Origin: Motacilla alba alba | Lineage: Eukaryota > Chordata > Aves > Passeriformes > Motacillidae | NCBI RefSeq assembly: GCF_015832195.1 | Contig: NC_052028.1 | Coordinates: forward strand, 11,761,501 to 11,825,500 | Direction: 5' to 3' | Length of the DNA stretch: 64,000 nucleotides | Shown: positions 49,514 through 60,600 of the stretch, piece by piece | Position numbering within the stretch: position 1 is the stretch's first letter | Layout: each line of letters starts with the position of its first letter | Notes under the pieces: generated by a model | Databases searched by the model: none | What the model was told of the DNA's origin: nothing | The model's input: only the letters and a program-made list of their open reading frames with translations | Made by a program: the position numbers and the translations under genes

Positions 49514-49550
49514 CTGCCCGTCTGCTCCGGCGGCTGCCGCGGAAAGGAAG
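49514..49550 (-). other. RPS14: RPS14 non-coding first exon with 5' TOP
   Basis: On the minus strand a pyrimidine run CTTCCTTTCC (49550-49541) is followed by about 27 nt and the consensus donor GGGCAG|GTGAGT at 49514. A cap-site C within a short oligopyrimidine tract is the TOP element giving growth-dependent translation of ribosomal protein mRNAs. The exact start within the run is inferred. Confidence 0.8.
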
Positions 49551-49777
49551 CGGCGGGGTCAGGGGGCGGGGGTCACCGCCTCACCCGGAAGGGATGGCGG
49601 GAGGCGGCGTGTCCGCTGCCGCAGGCGCAGGGCTGCGTCCCCATCCCAGTCCCGATCCTTCCGGGCCGGGCCAAACCGTGGCCGCCTCTCCCGAGGCCGG
49701 GCCGGGCCGGGCCGTTCTCCCCGGGATGCCGCGGCCGCCTCTCCCCACACACAGTTCTCCCGCCGCCCGACCTCCCC

Positions 49778-49822
49778 AAGATGGCGGCGGCCTCCCCCCG
49801 CGTCCCTCTCCAAGATGGCGGC
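49778..49822 (+). promoter_or_regulatory. Paired YY1-type motifs
   Basis: 'aagatggcggc' occurs at 49778-49788 and again at 49812-49822, 34 bp apart and in the same orientation. This is the long YY1 consensus of housekeeping promoters, where it usually sits just downstream of the start and is oriented with transcription. Here it points away from RPS14 on the + strand, about 230-270 bp upstream of it. Confidence 0.6.
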
Positions 49823-49860
49823 GCGTCCGGGGGGTGTTCGCGCTCCAGACGGAGCCGGCC

Positions 49861-52800
49861 CGGGAGAGCTTTGGAAGCGAACCGGTTCAAAAAACAACTG
49901 GAGGGAAATGGGTGTAATTCCAGCAAGCATCCTGCTTCCCCTCGGCTACGCCGCTGCAGCCGGCTCTGCCCCGGCTTAGAGCCAGATGGGGCGCAGGCCT
50001 TTCCCCCTCGCGGCGCTGTCGGGGCTGAGCGTGGTGAGGCGTCCTGGGGGTCTCCAGGCAGCTGCTTGTCCGTGCCCCGAGCTCAGGCCGGAGCCTGACT
50101 GCGAGGAGGTGTTGGGGAATTCACCCACAAGAGGGTGTACGCTGTGGTTAAATATGTGTGGGTGGTGTATTTTCGTCAAGGAGAGGTTTCGGTCGCGGTG
50201 AGTCTCCCAGGAGCTCTGGCAGCGGACGGGAGAAGCAGGGACTGCAGCGGTGAACCATGAGTGATGGTGCAGGAACCTCGCTGAGCTGTGACTGGGGAGG
50301 TTTGTTCTGCCTCAACAAAGAGAATGTCAGTTTGTAAAATTTTACATAAAGGTGGTCCAACAAGGCAGTATTTTCTGTTTTCAAGTGATTTGAAAAGTGC
50401 TCAGGAGAGTAGGGATGGGGAAACACCACAAAGCTTCAGAAGAGAGGCACAATGAAATTGAGTTTATAGTGCTGATGAGATGCTTCCTGTGCATGATCCT
50501 GCCCTGCTTCCAGCTGCTTCCCCTGGTGCTGAGCTGCCTCTGGGAAACAGAGAGCTCTGAGCCACATGGGCTGGGGTGTGAGTGACAAAGCAGGAGCACC
50601 CGTGGGTCCCTACATGGGAGCGCCTGACAGACCTTCAGATCTGCGCCCAGAACTGTGCTCAGAGCTGGGCTGATGGAGGAGAAGCAGCTGGACAAGGGAG
50701 GCTCCTTATAACAGCACTGCTAGCGAGGCTGCACAGTCCAAAGGCCTGGAAACATCTGCAGGGAGGGTCCAGCACCTCTGCATGACTGAGAGTATTTGGT
50801 GCTGGCCCTGCCTCCCTTCTCATGTCCATCTCCTCTGCACCTGTGGGGTGCTGGGTGTTTTTAGGGTGGCATCCACTTGCCCATATTGCTTATCCAGATT
50901 TCCCATACCTTTTCCTTTCTCTGGCCAAGCATTCCAGGATGCAAACCTCTGGGCTGCCACCAGCAAAAAGAGGTTTGGTCCTTGAGTCTCCCTATCCACC
51001 CCGGCACTGCCCCCACCCGTGCTGGGATTTTCCCATGGGAAAGCTCTCTGTGCTCAGGGATGCCACTGTAACCCTGGCCTCGACCCCGTGGAACACCTTC
51101 ACTTGCTCCTGTGCTCGATACACTTTTGCCACTGCATCAGGGATCTTCCTGTTTGAATATTGAAGGAGAGGCTTTTAAAATACACCTTGGCAGAGCTGCT
51201 GTAATTCCAGCCGGGAGCTCCAGTGACAGCGGCTGTGGCCTGATTTGGAGGAAAGGGGAAGGAAAGAGTCAGCAGCAGGGAGTGCTGCAGAGGTCAGCCT
51301 GCATCAGGGCACGTGTGCTGTGGGTGCTCTGTCTGAGGAGGAGCCTGGGGACGGTGAGGGGTGCACAGGCAGCCAGGCAGGCTGGGTTTGTCCCCATGGA
51401 GCCACGTGTGCTGCTCTGCCTGTGACAATCCTCCAAGAGGACTGTACGAGCCTATGGATATTCCTCTGGAACAGATGCAAGCCAGAGACAAGGAGACGAG
51501 CCTCCGCTTATGGGCAACAGGCTGAAATAACCATATGAGCTGCTAAAAGAATTAACCAACTGTTTCAAAATCCCGTGCTGCCCTCAGTCCCAAAGTTGCT
51601 GGGAGACAGACTGCTCCCGGTCCCTCCAGCCTCTGGGCAGGAAGGAGCTTTCTCCACTCCCTGGGACACATTCTTCCCTTTCACTTTGCCTCGCACTAGT
51701 TCTGGTGTGTCTGCAAGGGAGCTGCCTGCCCTGCAAAATGTTCCTGGGGCTTGAATTCCAGCTCCAGCCACGCTGTCCTGCTGCTGAGGACAGCTCTGAG
51801 AGCGTTCCCTGGCTGGGATGAGAAGGGAGGGGCTTCCAGCAGGGGCTGCAAGGATTGCGTTCCAGGCTGGGAAGGATGCTCAGGCCACTGTGGGGTTAGT
51901 GCCAGAGATGATGTGTATTTGCTTTGAGAAATCCCCCAGATTTAGTTCCTTAATGGGTAATTAACATTCCAGCTGGTCCTTGGTAATAGCCTCTCCAGCC
52001 CTTGGGAAACCCACGGACACGGTGACGCTGCAGGCGGATTTCATAACTCAGCTGGTGACTAAACAAAAAGGGCAGGCAAATGGGAATGCTGCTCCTAACA
52101 TCTCCTGCCGGGCTTTGGCTTTGGAGTAAACTGGTTCAGGCTGAGTGGGGTCAGTGGGAAGTGACTGGCCTGACCTGCGAAGGGCCCAGCTCTAGGCTTT
52201 CCACAAGAAGGAATTTTTGGTGCTCAGATATCACTGTTTCTATGGCTGTGATTTGTTCCCATGAGCCATGGACCAGTGGCCTTAGTGGTGTCCTTGAAAC
52301 AGAGACTGGAACTGGAAGAGGCCAAAATTCCCCCTACAGCAGGCTGAACCCCAGCTGTCTGCCCGGTACAGAGCAGAGTCTGCACTTGGGGCTCTCTAAC
52401 AGACCCCTCAAGATGGCATCTCTCCTCTAACAGCCACGGCAAAGAGACATTTAGGGTCCCAATCGCATCATTCACAGGTGAAAAAAACCCCAAACTTTTC
52501 CATTTGCTTTTAAGGCCATTTTTAGTTTCAAGAAGGGCAGTTGGTGCATGCACACATGTAAAATGATGTGTCAGAAACAGGCGTAGGAAGATTAAAACAG
52601 AAATCTCCAACACTGAAGTTAAAGCACTTAAGGAATTGGCAGAGACTTCAAGAGCGAGTTTCTGGTCCTAATGAAGTTGGTGGAAGTGCTGCCATGGACT
52701 TCAAGGGGACCATAATGTGGCTGTAACTCAGTAGGGAGCTGGAAGTGTTGATTAATAAATTGGAAACAATGTGGAGGAAAGCCGCTGAACTGCTTTCTGA

Positions 52801-54229
52801 CAGATGTGCTGAAGAAGAGCCTGTAGCTTAAAGCACGCAGGAAAGGAATTGGTTTCCTTTGTGTTTGCAAACAGAAGACAGGCAAGAAAAAAAAGCTACC
52901 TGAATCTCATGTAAAATGGCAAAGCTGGTATGAATAAATCCCAGTGCCTTTCTGAGCAGCTTTCTGTTTGCAGTGAATAATTTTTTCTTAAAAAAAAAAA
53001 AAAAGTATTCACAAATACCAGACCTAGAATTCAACAAATTCCTTTTTCTCAGAAGAAATTATTCAGTGGAAAACTTTACTGCTTGAGATTGTGGATTCTG
53101 CAGATTGTTCTTGGAGTTTGGTGCGTGCCTTTGATTACTCATTGCTGGCTTTTTGCTCAATGATTTGTGCATGAATCTCCTCTGGCGGAGGTTAGTATGG
53201 CCTCAGAACACTGTTCCCAGGGGTGATACTTTTTTCAGGCTGAGTTTGCAAATCATTTAAGGCTGAAAAAAAATTAATCCCTTTAATACCCTTTACAGCA
53301 GTTCACAGTTGAAAAACTTGCTGTTTGTTCCTTTTTGTTTTCTGAGCTTTCAAGTAACTTTGGCATTTGCAAAATATTCAGGGATCTTCAGAGAAAATGC
53401 TTGTGAGGGAAGTGAAATGTTTAAGGATAAGAAGTCTTTGACTTCAATGAACACTTAGAAAATTTGCAGCCATAATAGTCTGCCATTCTTTGTGTCTATT
53501 TCCCTACAATTTCCTTTCTTGTTTTCCTTTTGTTTGTTTATCTGCTTGTTCCATTTGATTGAAATTGCTTCCTCGACTCTTGTTCAGTCGGAAGCTCTCC
53601 CAGAGTATGCTGCCTAAACCAAACCCTGCCGACCTTCTGCCACATCTCATCCCCAAGGGCTGGACATGAAACTTGTCCCCATGGGCTGGACACAAAACCT
53701 GACAGGGTTGTCTTAATGCACCTCATCCCTTCTAAGGCGGGCAGCAAGGCAGACCTGGGCAGCTCAAGTGGGTGATTAACTCTGGACCGGAGCGTGTCTC
53801 CACATGCCAGCACAGTCCCCAGCAGCCTCCGAGGGCAGGGCAGGAGTGGAGCAGCTCATTTTCCCCCTCTCTGAGGAATGAAGGGAATTTTGTGTGTGTG
53901 CATGCAGGTTGGGGGCAGCCAGCCAGTAACTTGGATGTGGCCCTTGAACTTATCTTGAAGTCAGGGAGGAAAAGCTGAAACGATGTGATCCCAGCACCCT
54001 GAAATGACACCTGGGTTCTGCAGATGGGCAGGAGACTGGGGACAACCTCAGGTTTGTCCGGCTTTAGAAATCTGACACAAAGGGTGCGCACACACCGGGG
54101 GAAGGAAGGATGGAAAGGCTCTGTGTAGGAGCCTGACACCCCAGTTACACCAAACACACAGCCTGGGCCATACCCTTTGGACACCCCATCGTGCTCATCC
54201 CGGGAAACAGTGGGAATGTGGGGGCCTGG
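49861..54229. other. RPS14-NDST1 intergenic region
   Basis: No coding exon supported. An A14 run is at about 52990. Nothing else is recognised apart from ordinary single-copy-looking sequence. Confidence 0.5.
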
Positions 54230-54623
54230 TGGGAGCATCACCGACCACGCGGATCATCACAGGCACCCCGGGCGCGGGGATCTGAGCCCTCCCGCCGGGG
54301 GATTACCGCCCGGCTCACGGCCAGCCCGGGGCCGGAGGGGGCGCGGAGCGGGGGCTGCGCTGGCAGGGCACGTGTGGCGGGGGCAGCCCCGAGCCCCGCC
54401 GTGCCCCCGGCGCCGCGCTCAGCGCCGTCCCGGCCCAGCCCCGGCTCCGGCCGAGCCGCGGAGCCCCGCGCGGCCCCCGGGGCGGTGCTGGCGGGGGGCG
54501 GCGGGGGCGGCGCCTGCCCGGGCGGCGGGCGGGACGCGCCGAGCGGGGCCGGGCCGGCGGAGCGGGCGGCGGCGGCCTGGCGGAGCGGAGCGGAGCCGAG
54601 CGGAGCGGGCCCGGCGGCGGCAG
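54230..54623 (+). promoter_or_regulatory. CpG island and probable non-coding exon 1 of NDST1
   Basis: A second strong CpG island spans about 54230-55080. At 54621-54623 'ggcggcag|gtacgg' forms a donor site on the + strand after a 'gcggagcggagcggagc' type 5' UTR sequence. The next gene after RPS14 in the conserved order is NDST1 (heparan sulfate N-deacetylase/N-sulfotransferase, a Golgi enzyme), whose first exon is non-coding in mammals. This assignment rests on synteny only; no NDST1 protein sequence is in the window, so I give no gene symbol. Confidence 0.45.
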
Positions 54624-57600
54624 GTACGGCCCGAGCGGGGCGGCGGCGCAGACAAAGGGCGGGCGGGGGAGCGGGCGGGCGGCAGCGCGGGCCGGGGCCG
54701 CCGGGCCTCGCAGCGCCCCGGCCGGGCTGCGCCGGGGGCCGGGCCCGGCGGGTCCTCCCGTCCCCCGCGAACGCCGGCACACCCCGCCCGGCCCCGCGGC
54801 GGAACGGCACGGTGCCCTCGGGAGGAGCCGGCCCGGGTGGAGCGGGGGTCCTGCGGGAGCCCCCAGCCCCGAGCCGTGCCGCGGCCCCGCCGGGCCGAGG
54901 GGTCTCCGGCGCACCGGGCTCGGAGGAGGCGGCGAGGCCGCGCGGTGCCCGCGGGTGCCCCGGCTCCGCCGCTCCGGGCACCGCCGCGGAGCAGCCGAGG
55001 CCAAGCTGCAGCACGGTGCCAGGCGGGGGTGCGAGGCCTGGGGTGTCCCCTGTCCCGAGGAGTGCGAGTGGAGGCAGCTGAAACCGTGCAGGACCAGAGA
55101 GCCCGGGCAGCGCGGCCAGGACACCTGGAGGTGCGCACCTTGCGCATGGCACGGCTTGCCCAGCCTGGCTGGCGTTCCTGTGCAGCACCTCACCACCCTC
55201 TCTTGAAAAGGTCCTGGCATTTTCTCCCCCGCTGGTGAGCTCCTGGGCCTCTCCTGGATAGCTGTGTGTATTATTTCCCCAGGTCTTTTGGGTTTGCCTC
55301 TACCACCGCACAGGCAGGCTGTCCCCCGCAGATGGGGGCAGCCCCTGATGCCTGGCGGCACAGAAGCCACACCAGCTTGGGCGACCTTTGGCATCACCTG
55401 GAAGACTTTGCTTCCTATCGAGGCTGGTGCTCCCTCCCAGCACTGCAGTCATATCCCAGCACCAGACTCTTCCATCTCATGATCCCAGTCAGCTGCTGCC
55501 ACAGCACACCATGGGGATGGTTGTCTTCCCACTAACGGTGCTTGCAGGGTTGGGAAACCGGCGCCTTGCAGTGCCCCTTTGTCACCGGCAGCCTTGGAAC
55601 AGCAGCTCTTCCTGCAGCAAAGCAGCACCTTTGTTACTCACATCTCGACAGTGGTTTTTACTGGGCTGGGCTAGTGAAGATGAGGAGGTGAGCAGCCCTG
55701 TGCCTGCTCGCCTCAGCTGCACATGGGGACCACAGCTGAGGAAGCTGTCCTTTTCCAGATAAAACAAGCAGGACAAATTCAATAGGAAATAAGTTCCTCT
55801 CTTCTGAGTGAACTTGCCGTGGGTGGAGAAGAAGGAAATTAAACAATAGAAAAAACGTGCGGAGCTTGATATGGCAGGAAAATAAACCCCTATGCTGGTG
55901 GCCTCTGGCAAAATGGCTGAGCATCTTCCCTTTGCCTGTGTCAGTGTTCGTTTTGGGCAAGGACAGTGAAGGCAAAGCTCATGTTTCCCAGTGCCCCTCC
56001 ATGGCTGGGGCATCCGTGTGTGGGTATGGGGAAGCCAGGACCTTCACATGCCACCCATTATGGTCACCTCACCCAGCCCCAGTACATGCCATGACACCCC
56101 ACCAGCTGCAGCCCCCCAAATTTGCCCCTTCCAACCTGGAGCTGCTGGCATGGGACACGGATGCTGGTGGGGAAGCTCGCACACACAAAGCCCTTCCCGC
56201 TTCCTGTGCCTTTGGGAAGCTGGTGGGTCTGATATGATTTTGTTTGGATGGGGTTGGAAAATCCGTGCCGCCAACATACAGGCAAACAGATTTTTCCTGA
56301 TAGGTTGTTTTGGGTTTTCCCCCCCCTCCCTGTGTGTCTCTGTCAGTACTGTAGAACAGGACACATTTAATACGCTGTTGGTGGTAATTTAAACTGAAGG
56401 AAGAAGACACCTCATAAGTCAAAACCCAGGCTGGAATGAAGAGGGAGTGATTAATATTTTCTTCAGTAGCGTGTCATGGTGAAGTATGGCACAGCCGAGT
56501 GTGTCCCTGCTGCAGAGTGTCACCATCAGCACCTGCTTTAATAAGCAGGTTTGGTTTTGGCATATCTCTGGGTGCTGGGCTGAGGATGGAGGGCTGTGGT
56601 CCCACCAAGTTTCCCATCTTGGCCAGCTTCTGACTGCATACTGGAGATGGAGATGCTGTCTTGGCTCTTTGTACTCTGGGGCAGAGTCATGGAGGGTTTA
56701 GCTTAAAACGGGTTGGTTTTTTTTTGTGTAATTCTGCCTTCTAGATGTACGTTAATGAGCTGTGTTTTTATTTTTGGCTGTTAAGGTAGAGAATAAGGTT
56801 AGGACTCCAGACAACAGAAGGAAGATACTAAGTTTCTACGTCTTGTATTTGCTTCATGGCCTCAGAGGACAGGGGCTTCCAATCTCTCACTGATGTTTCC
56901 AACCCTTCCAACTTCAGGACAGCCCTTGACTTCCCTGTGTGTTTTTGGCTGAGGTAGTGGCATTGCTTTGTGCCATTGTCACGTGTATGTTTGTGGTATT
57001 GGAACTTGACACGGACAGGAGGACTTTGGTGGAGGGAAAATAGGACGCTGCTTTCTTGGAGACCATCCTGCAAGCCTTGGGGGCTGTGCCCAGTCTGCAG
57101 GTGCCAGTGGGAGATGGTGCTCTCTGTGCCCACTCTGTCCCCAGGTGTGGGGGGACAAGGGCAGGACAGCCCTCGTGCCAGACCCCTGGAAGGGCTGGAT
57201 GAGTCGCACCCTGCGGACACGAAGAGATGGTGGCCTGTAGCTTATGATTCATGTTGTTTTCCTGCAAAAGCCACTGACTGTAATGGCAGAGCTTGCAGAA
57301 AACGAATCAATATCGAGCTGTAAATCCCGCGTGTGACTGCGGCCGGCGGCAGGGGCTGCGACCAGGAGCACCTCGGTTCCCATGTCCTCCCCAAAACCAG
57401 CAGGACCTTGCTACAGCCTTTTGCTCCAGAAATGGGACAGGATCCTCTGCACTACCTTCAGGTGGCAAAAGCCTTCCTAAAGAGGTTTGGGAAGGTCAAG
57501 TGATCCCTAAATGGGAGCTATCCCAAGAGGAACTGCCCTGGTATTTATGGTGGGCATGTCCTGAGTGCAGCCCTGCTACCGATCTGATCAAAGCTGTGGA

Positions 57601-60600
57601 AATGCAGATTGTCTTGGAGAGATCAAGACTATGTTCTAGGACCTCTGCCCTGCTGTCCTGCTTCTTGCCCAGGGAACCCAGGGAATTTAAATTCACTAAT
57701 GTAAAGCAGGGAAGAAGTGTCTCCTGTCTCTGAGCTTGGCCAAGTTGGGGATTGGATGTACAGTGAGGGATGTCCAGCTCAGCTCCCTCTGCCTCATGGG
57801 GAGATGTGTCTCACCCCAAAGCTCTGGGTATGCTTAGAAAGAATGGCAATCTCTAGGATGTTGCTGCTCCTTGGGGTAGCCTGCTGCTCTCCTGGCTCTG
57901 CTTCCCATGTCTTGGCAAGACCCAGATACCTGGGTACAGGTATTCAGATACAAGGCTACAAGTAGTAACCTTTTAGCTACTTGTCAGCACCCCACCAAGT
58001 ATTCCCCTTCCTTCCCAACACTGTCTGCATCTTCACAGCTTTGTACAGCCCTGCAGCCCCAGGGCTTGGAGCTCTTAAAGAAAGAGGATGCATTAAAAAG
58101 TGTTAACCACATATCTGAAGTATGGCTGTGAGTGCTATCAATGCCTGGACACGTGGCTCAGGCCATTTTCAGTCTCCTCCATCGGCCTTGATCCATCTCT
58201 TGCTGTGCTGGTGCACTGCTGGTCTCATGGATTTACGTCAGAGAGTGGGATCGAGGCCAGGAGGAAAGGAGTTGGTGCAGGTGGGCATGACAGGTTGGTT
58301 GCTCGAGCATTCTCTTGCCTTGGAGCCCCTGCAGAGGAGGAGAGGACAGGGCTGATGCTGGAGCAGAAACCAAACCAAAGCAACATACTTATCCTGGACA
58401 TGCCATTAGGTTCCTGCAGCCTCAGACCTGGATCCGGAAATAGGGGAGGCATGAGGCAGCTCAGATGCCAGCAGCTGTGCTTGTTGGGGGCAAGTGTGGC
58501 CTTTGCCAGTGCTGTTCTAGGGAGGGAAAACAAAACAAATCTTGCAAACGTCCCCTGTGGTCTGTGCCTGTTCCTGCTCCCTGTGTTTTCCCTGGGCTGC
58601 TGAGCCTTCAGCCTCTGGTACATTTGAAGGGTGACAAAGTTTACATGCAGAGGTAATGTCTTTTATTAGCCTAACTAATACCTTTAGGAAAAAACAGATG
58701 TGCTCTTGGGCCTGAGAAATTCCTGCGCGGCCAAAATGTGTCGCTTTTTCCAACCGTGTCCACTGGTCTAATAAAAGATCTGACCTCCAGCCTGTCCTGG
58801 CCATGACCTTGGAGCATGCTGGCCCTGGAAGCTCCTGCCTGTGCGTCAGTGTGTGCTGCCCAGCCCTTCCCAAAGGACCTGCCACCCCGGGAGCCACCGT
58901 GGGAACACACCCACAGCCCGGCAGGGACTGCTCTGACTTCTCTTCAACACTGTCTGCCAGCACCTGGCCCTGAGGGTGCTTTGGGCTCCTGGCAGCGTCT
59001 GCCCTGGCAGGCTGCAGGGAAGTGGAGGTCAGAGGCAGCTCAGCAAAGCACTGGGGCATCAGGCAGGATGGATGTGGTGTGACAGGAGTATCCCAGGGAG
59101 CCCCTGGGAGGAGGGAGCAGCTCCATCCTTGCAGGGATTTCTCTGGAATGTGGGCGCTGGCAGGGGGGTGGGTTGCTCTATGTGAGCTGGTTCATGCTGT
59201 GGTTTTATGGATTCTGCTTTGCAAAAGTGCTGGTTTGGGGCCGGGTTAGCCCTTGCAGGGCAGCCTGTGCTCCCCTGAACAGCTGGCAGGATGGCTCTGC
59301 TCTCCTGCCTACTTGGGAAGCTGTCAAGAAGAGGAAGCAGCTGGCCCATCCCGTGGGGCTGGCAGTGCTGCCGTGGCTGAGCACAGGGAATCGCTGCTGC
59401 CTCAAGGCTCTCTGAGATCCAGTGTCACCCTCACACTCGTGGCAGGACCAGCATCTCTGCAGGGAAAGTCCGTCCAAGACAAGTGTCAGAGACAGCAAAA
59501 GGTGGTGGCATCAAGGGACTTACAGTCTGTTTTTTTTGGGGTAGGAGTCCTCGTGCGACCTGCTTGTGAGAGGGCAGGCTGCCACTCCAGTGAAATATAA
59601 AAATGCATGTGAGATTATTTTCCCCTCACCCTTTTCCTTTTTAAAATACTTGGGATTCAGACCCTGATTATCCAGAAAGGCTCTTGGGTGCTTGGAAAGC
59701 CACAGGAACCGACACGGCACATTTTGAAGCAGGAAAACCCAATTCATTGAGTGGATTTTTTCCCCCTGCGAACCCACTTAAAATTCATGGAGAGTTTTGT
59801 CGGTAAGAACCTGTTTCAATTAACAGACAAAAGAAACTCTCCTCGTTAAGCGCCTCTTTCAATTAAGGTTTGGGAGAATTCCCCAAGCTCTGCTCCAAAG
59901 CTGTTCCCAAGGATTCAAGGACAAAAAACACCCCTGAGGAGGAGTCACCTGTGAAGGGCTTCGGCTTTTTTGGGGGGGCTGCAGTGACACAACCCAAACC
60001 ATAACATGGCTGTGGGATGTTGGGTTGTTTTGATGGGATGGTGTTGGGGATCATGAGTGCTGAGGGATCAGCTGCCCAACCCCAGGGTCCCTGGGGCACA
60101 AGAAAACTAATGACTGCTGCTAATTGCTGGCCTAGTTTGTGGAAGACGCTGATTTCATGTGGGTATTGGGAGCTGGCGAGGTGCTCTTCCAGATCAGGAT
60201 GCTGAGGACAAGGAGGGTGGGATCCTGGATGCCCCAGGATCAGAAATGGGGTGACCTCTGCAGAGGATTCCTCTGTACAGCCTCACTGATGGGGCTGGGG
60301 CACCTTGGGGCTGGGGAACAGGATGGGAGATGGGGATTAGCAGGGACAGGACCTTGGGATGAGGGTTTGACATGTGGGGTGTGCTAGAACTAGTCTTAGA
60401 AATCCACCAGTTGGGCTTACCAGCTGCTCTGCCATGAAAAGTTTTAATCACAGGCTTCCAGAAACCTAACCCAGTTTTTAGGGATTTAGATTTTTTTTAA
60501 AAAAAATTATTCAGGTTTTTTCTCTCCTAAAAATTCAGCATATACATGTCACACACACTGAACCTTGCTTTTTCATCCCTGTGCAGGCAATGAGCTGTTC

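Larger units (their letters stand above)
48930..49860. promoter_or_regulatory. RPS14: RPS14 CpG-island promoter
   Basis: Very high GC with frequent CG dinucleotides. It holds the RPS14 first exon on the minus strand, a 56-bp tandem duplication downstream of it, and two YY1-type motifs upstream of it. The long frames that cross this island on both strands are GC-bias artefacts. Confidence 0.8.

Noticed and set aside
48881..50098. 405-codon + strand frame through the RPS14 CpG island
   Set aside because: Composition is Arg/Pro/Ala/Gly-driven by CpG content; it overlaps the RPS14 first exon, intron and promoter and has no recognisable domain.
54177..55397. Several 240-360-codon frames on both strands around 54.2-55.4 kb
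   Set aside because: Multiple overlapping frames on both strands are the signature of GC-rich DNA with few stop codons, not of genes; the island is better read as a promoter with a non-coding exon.
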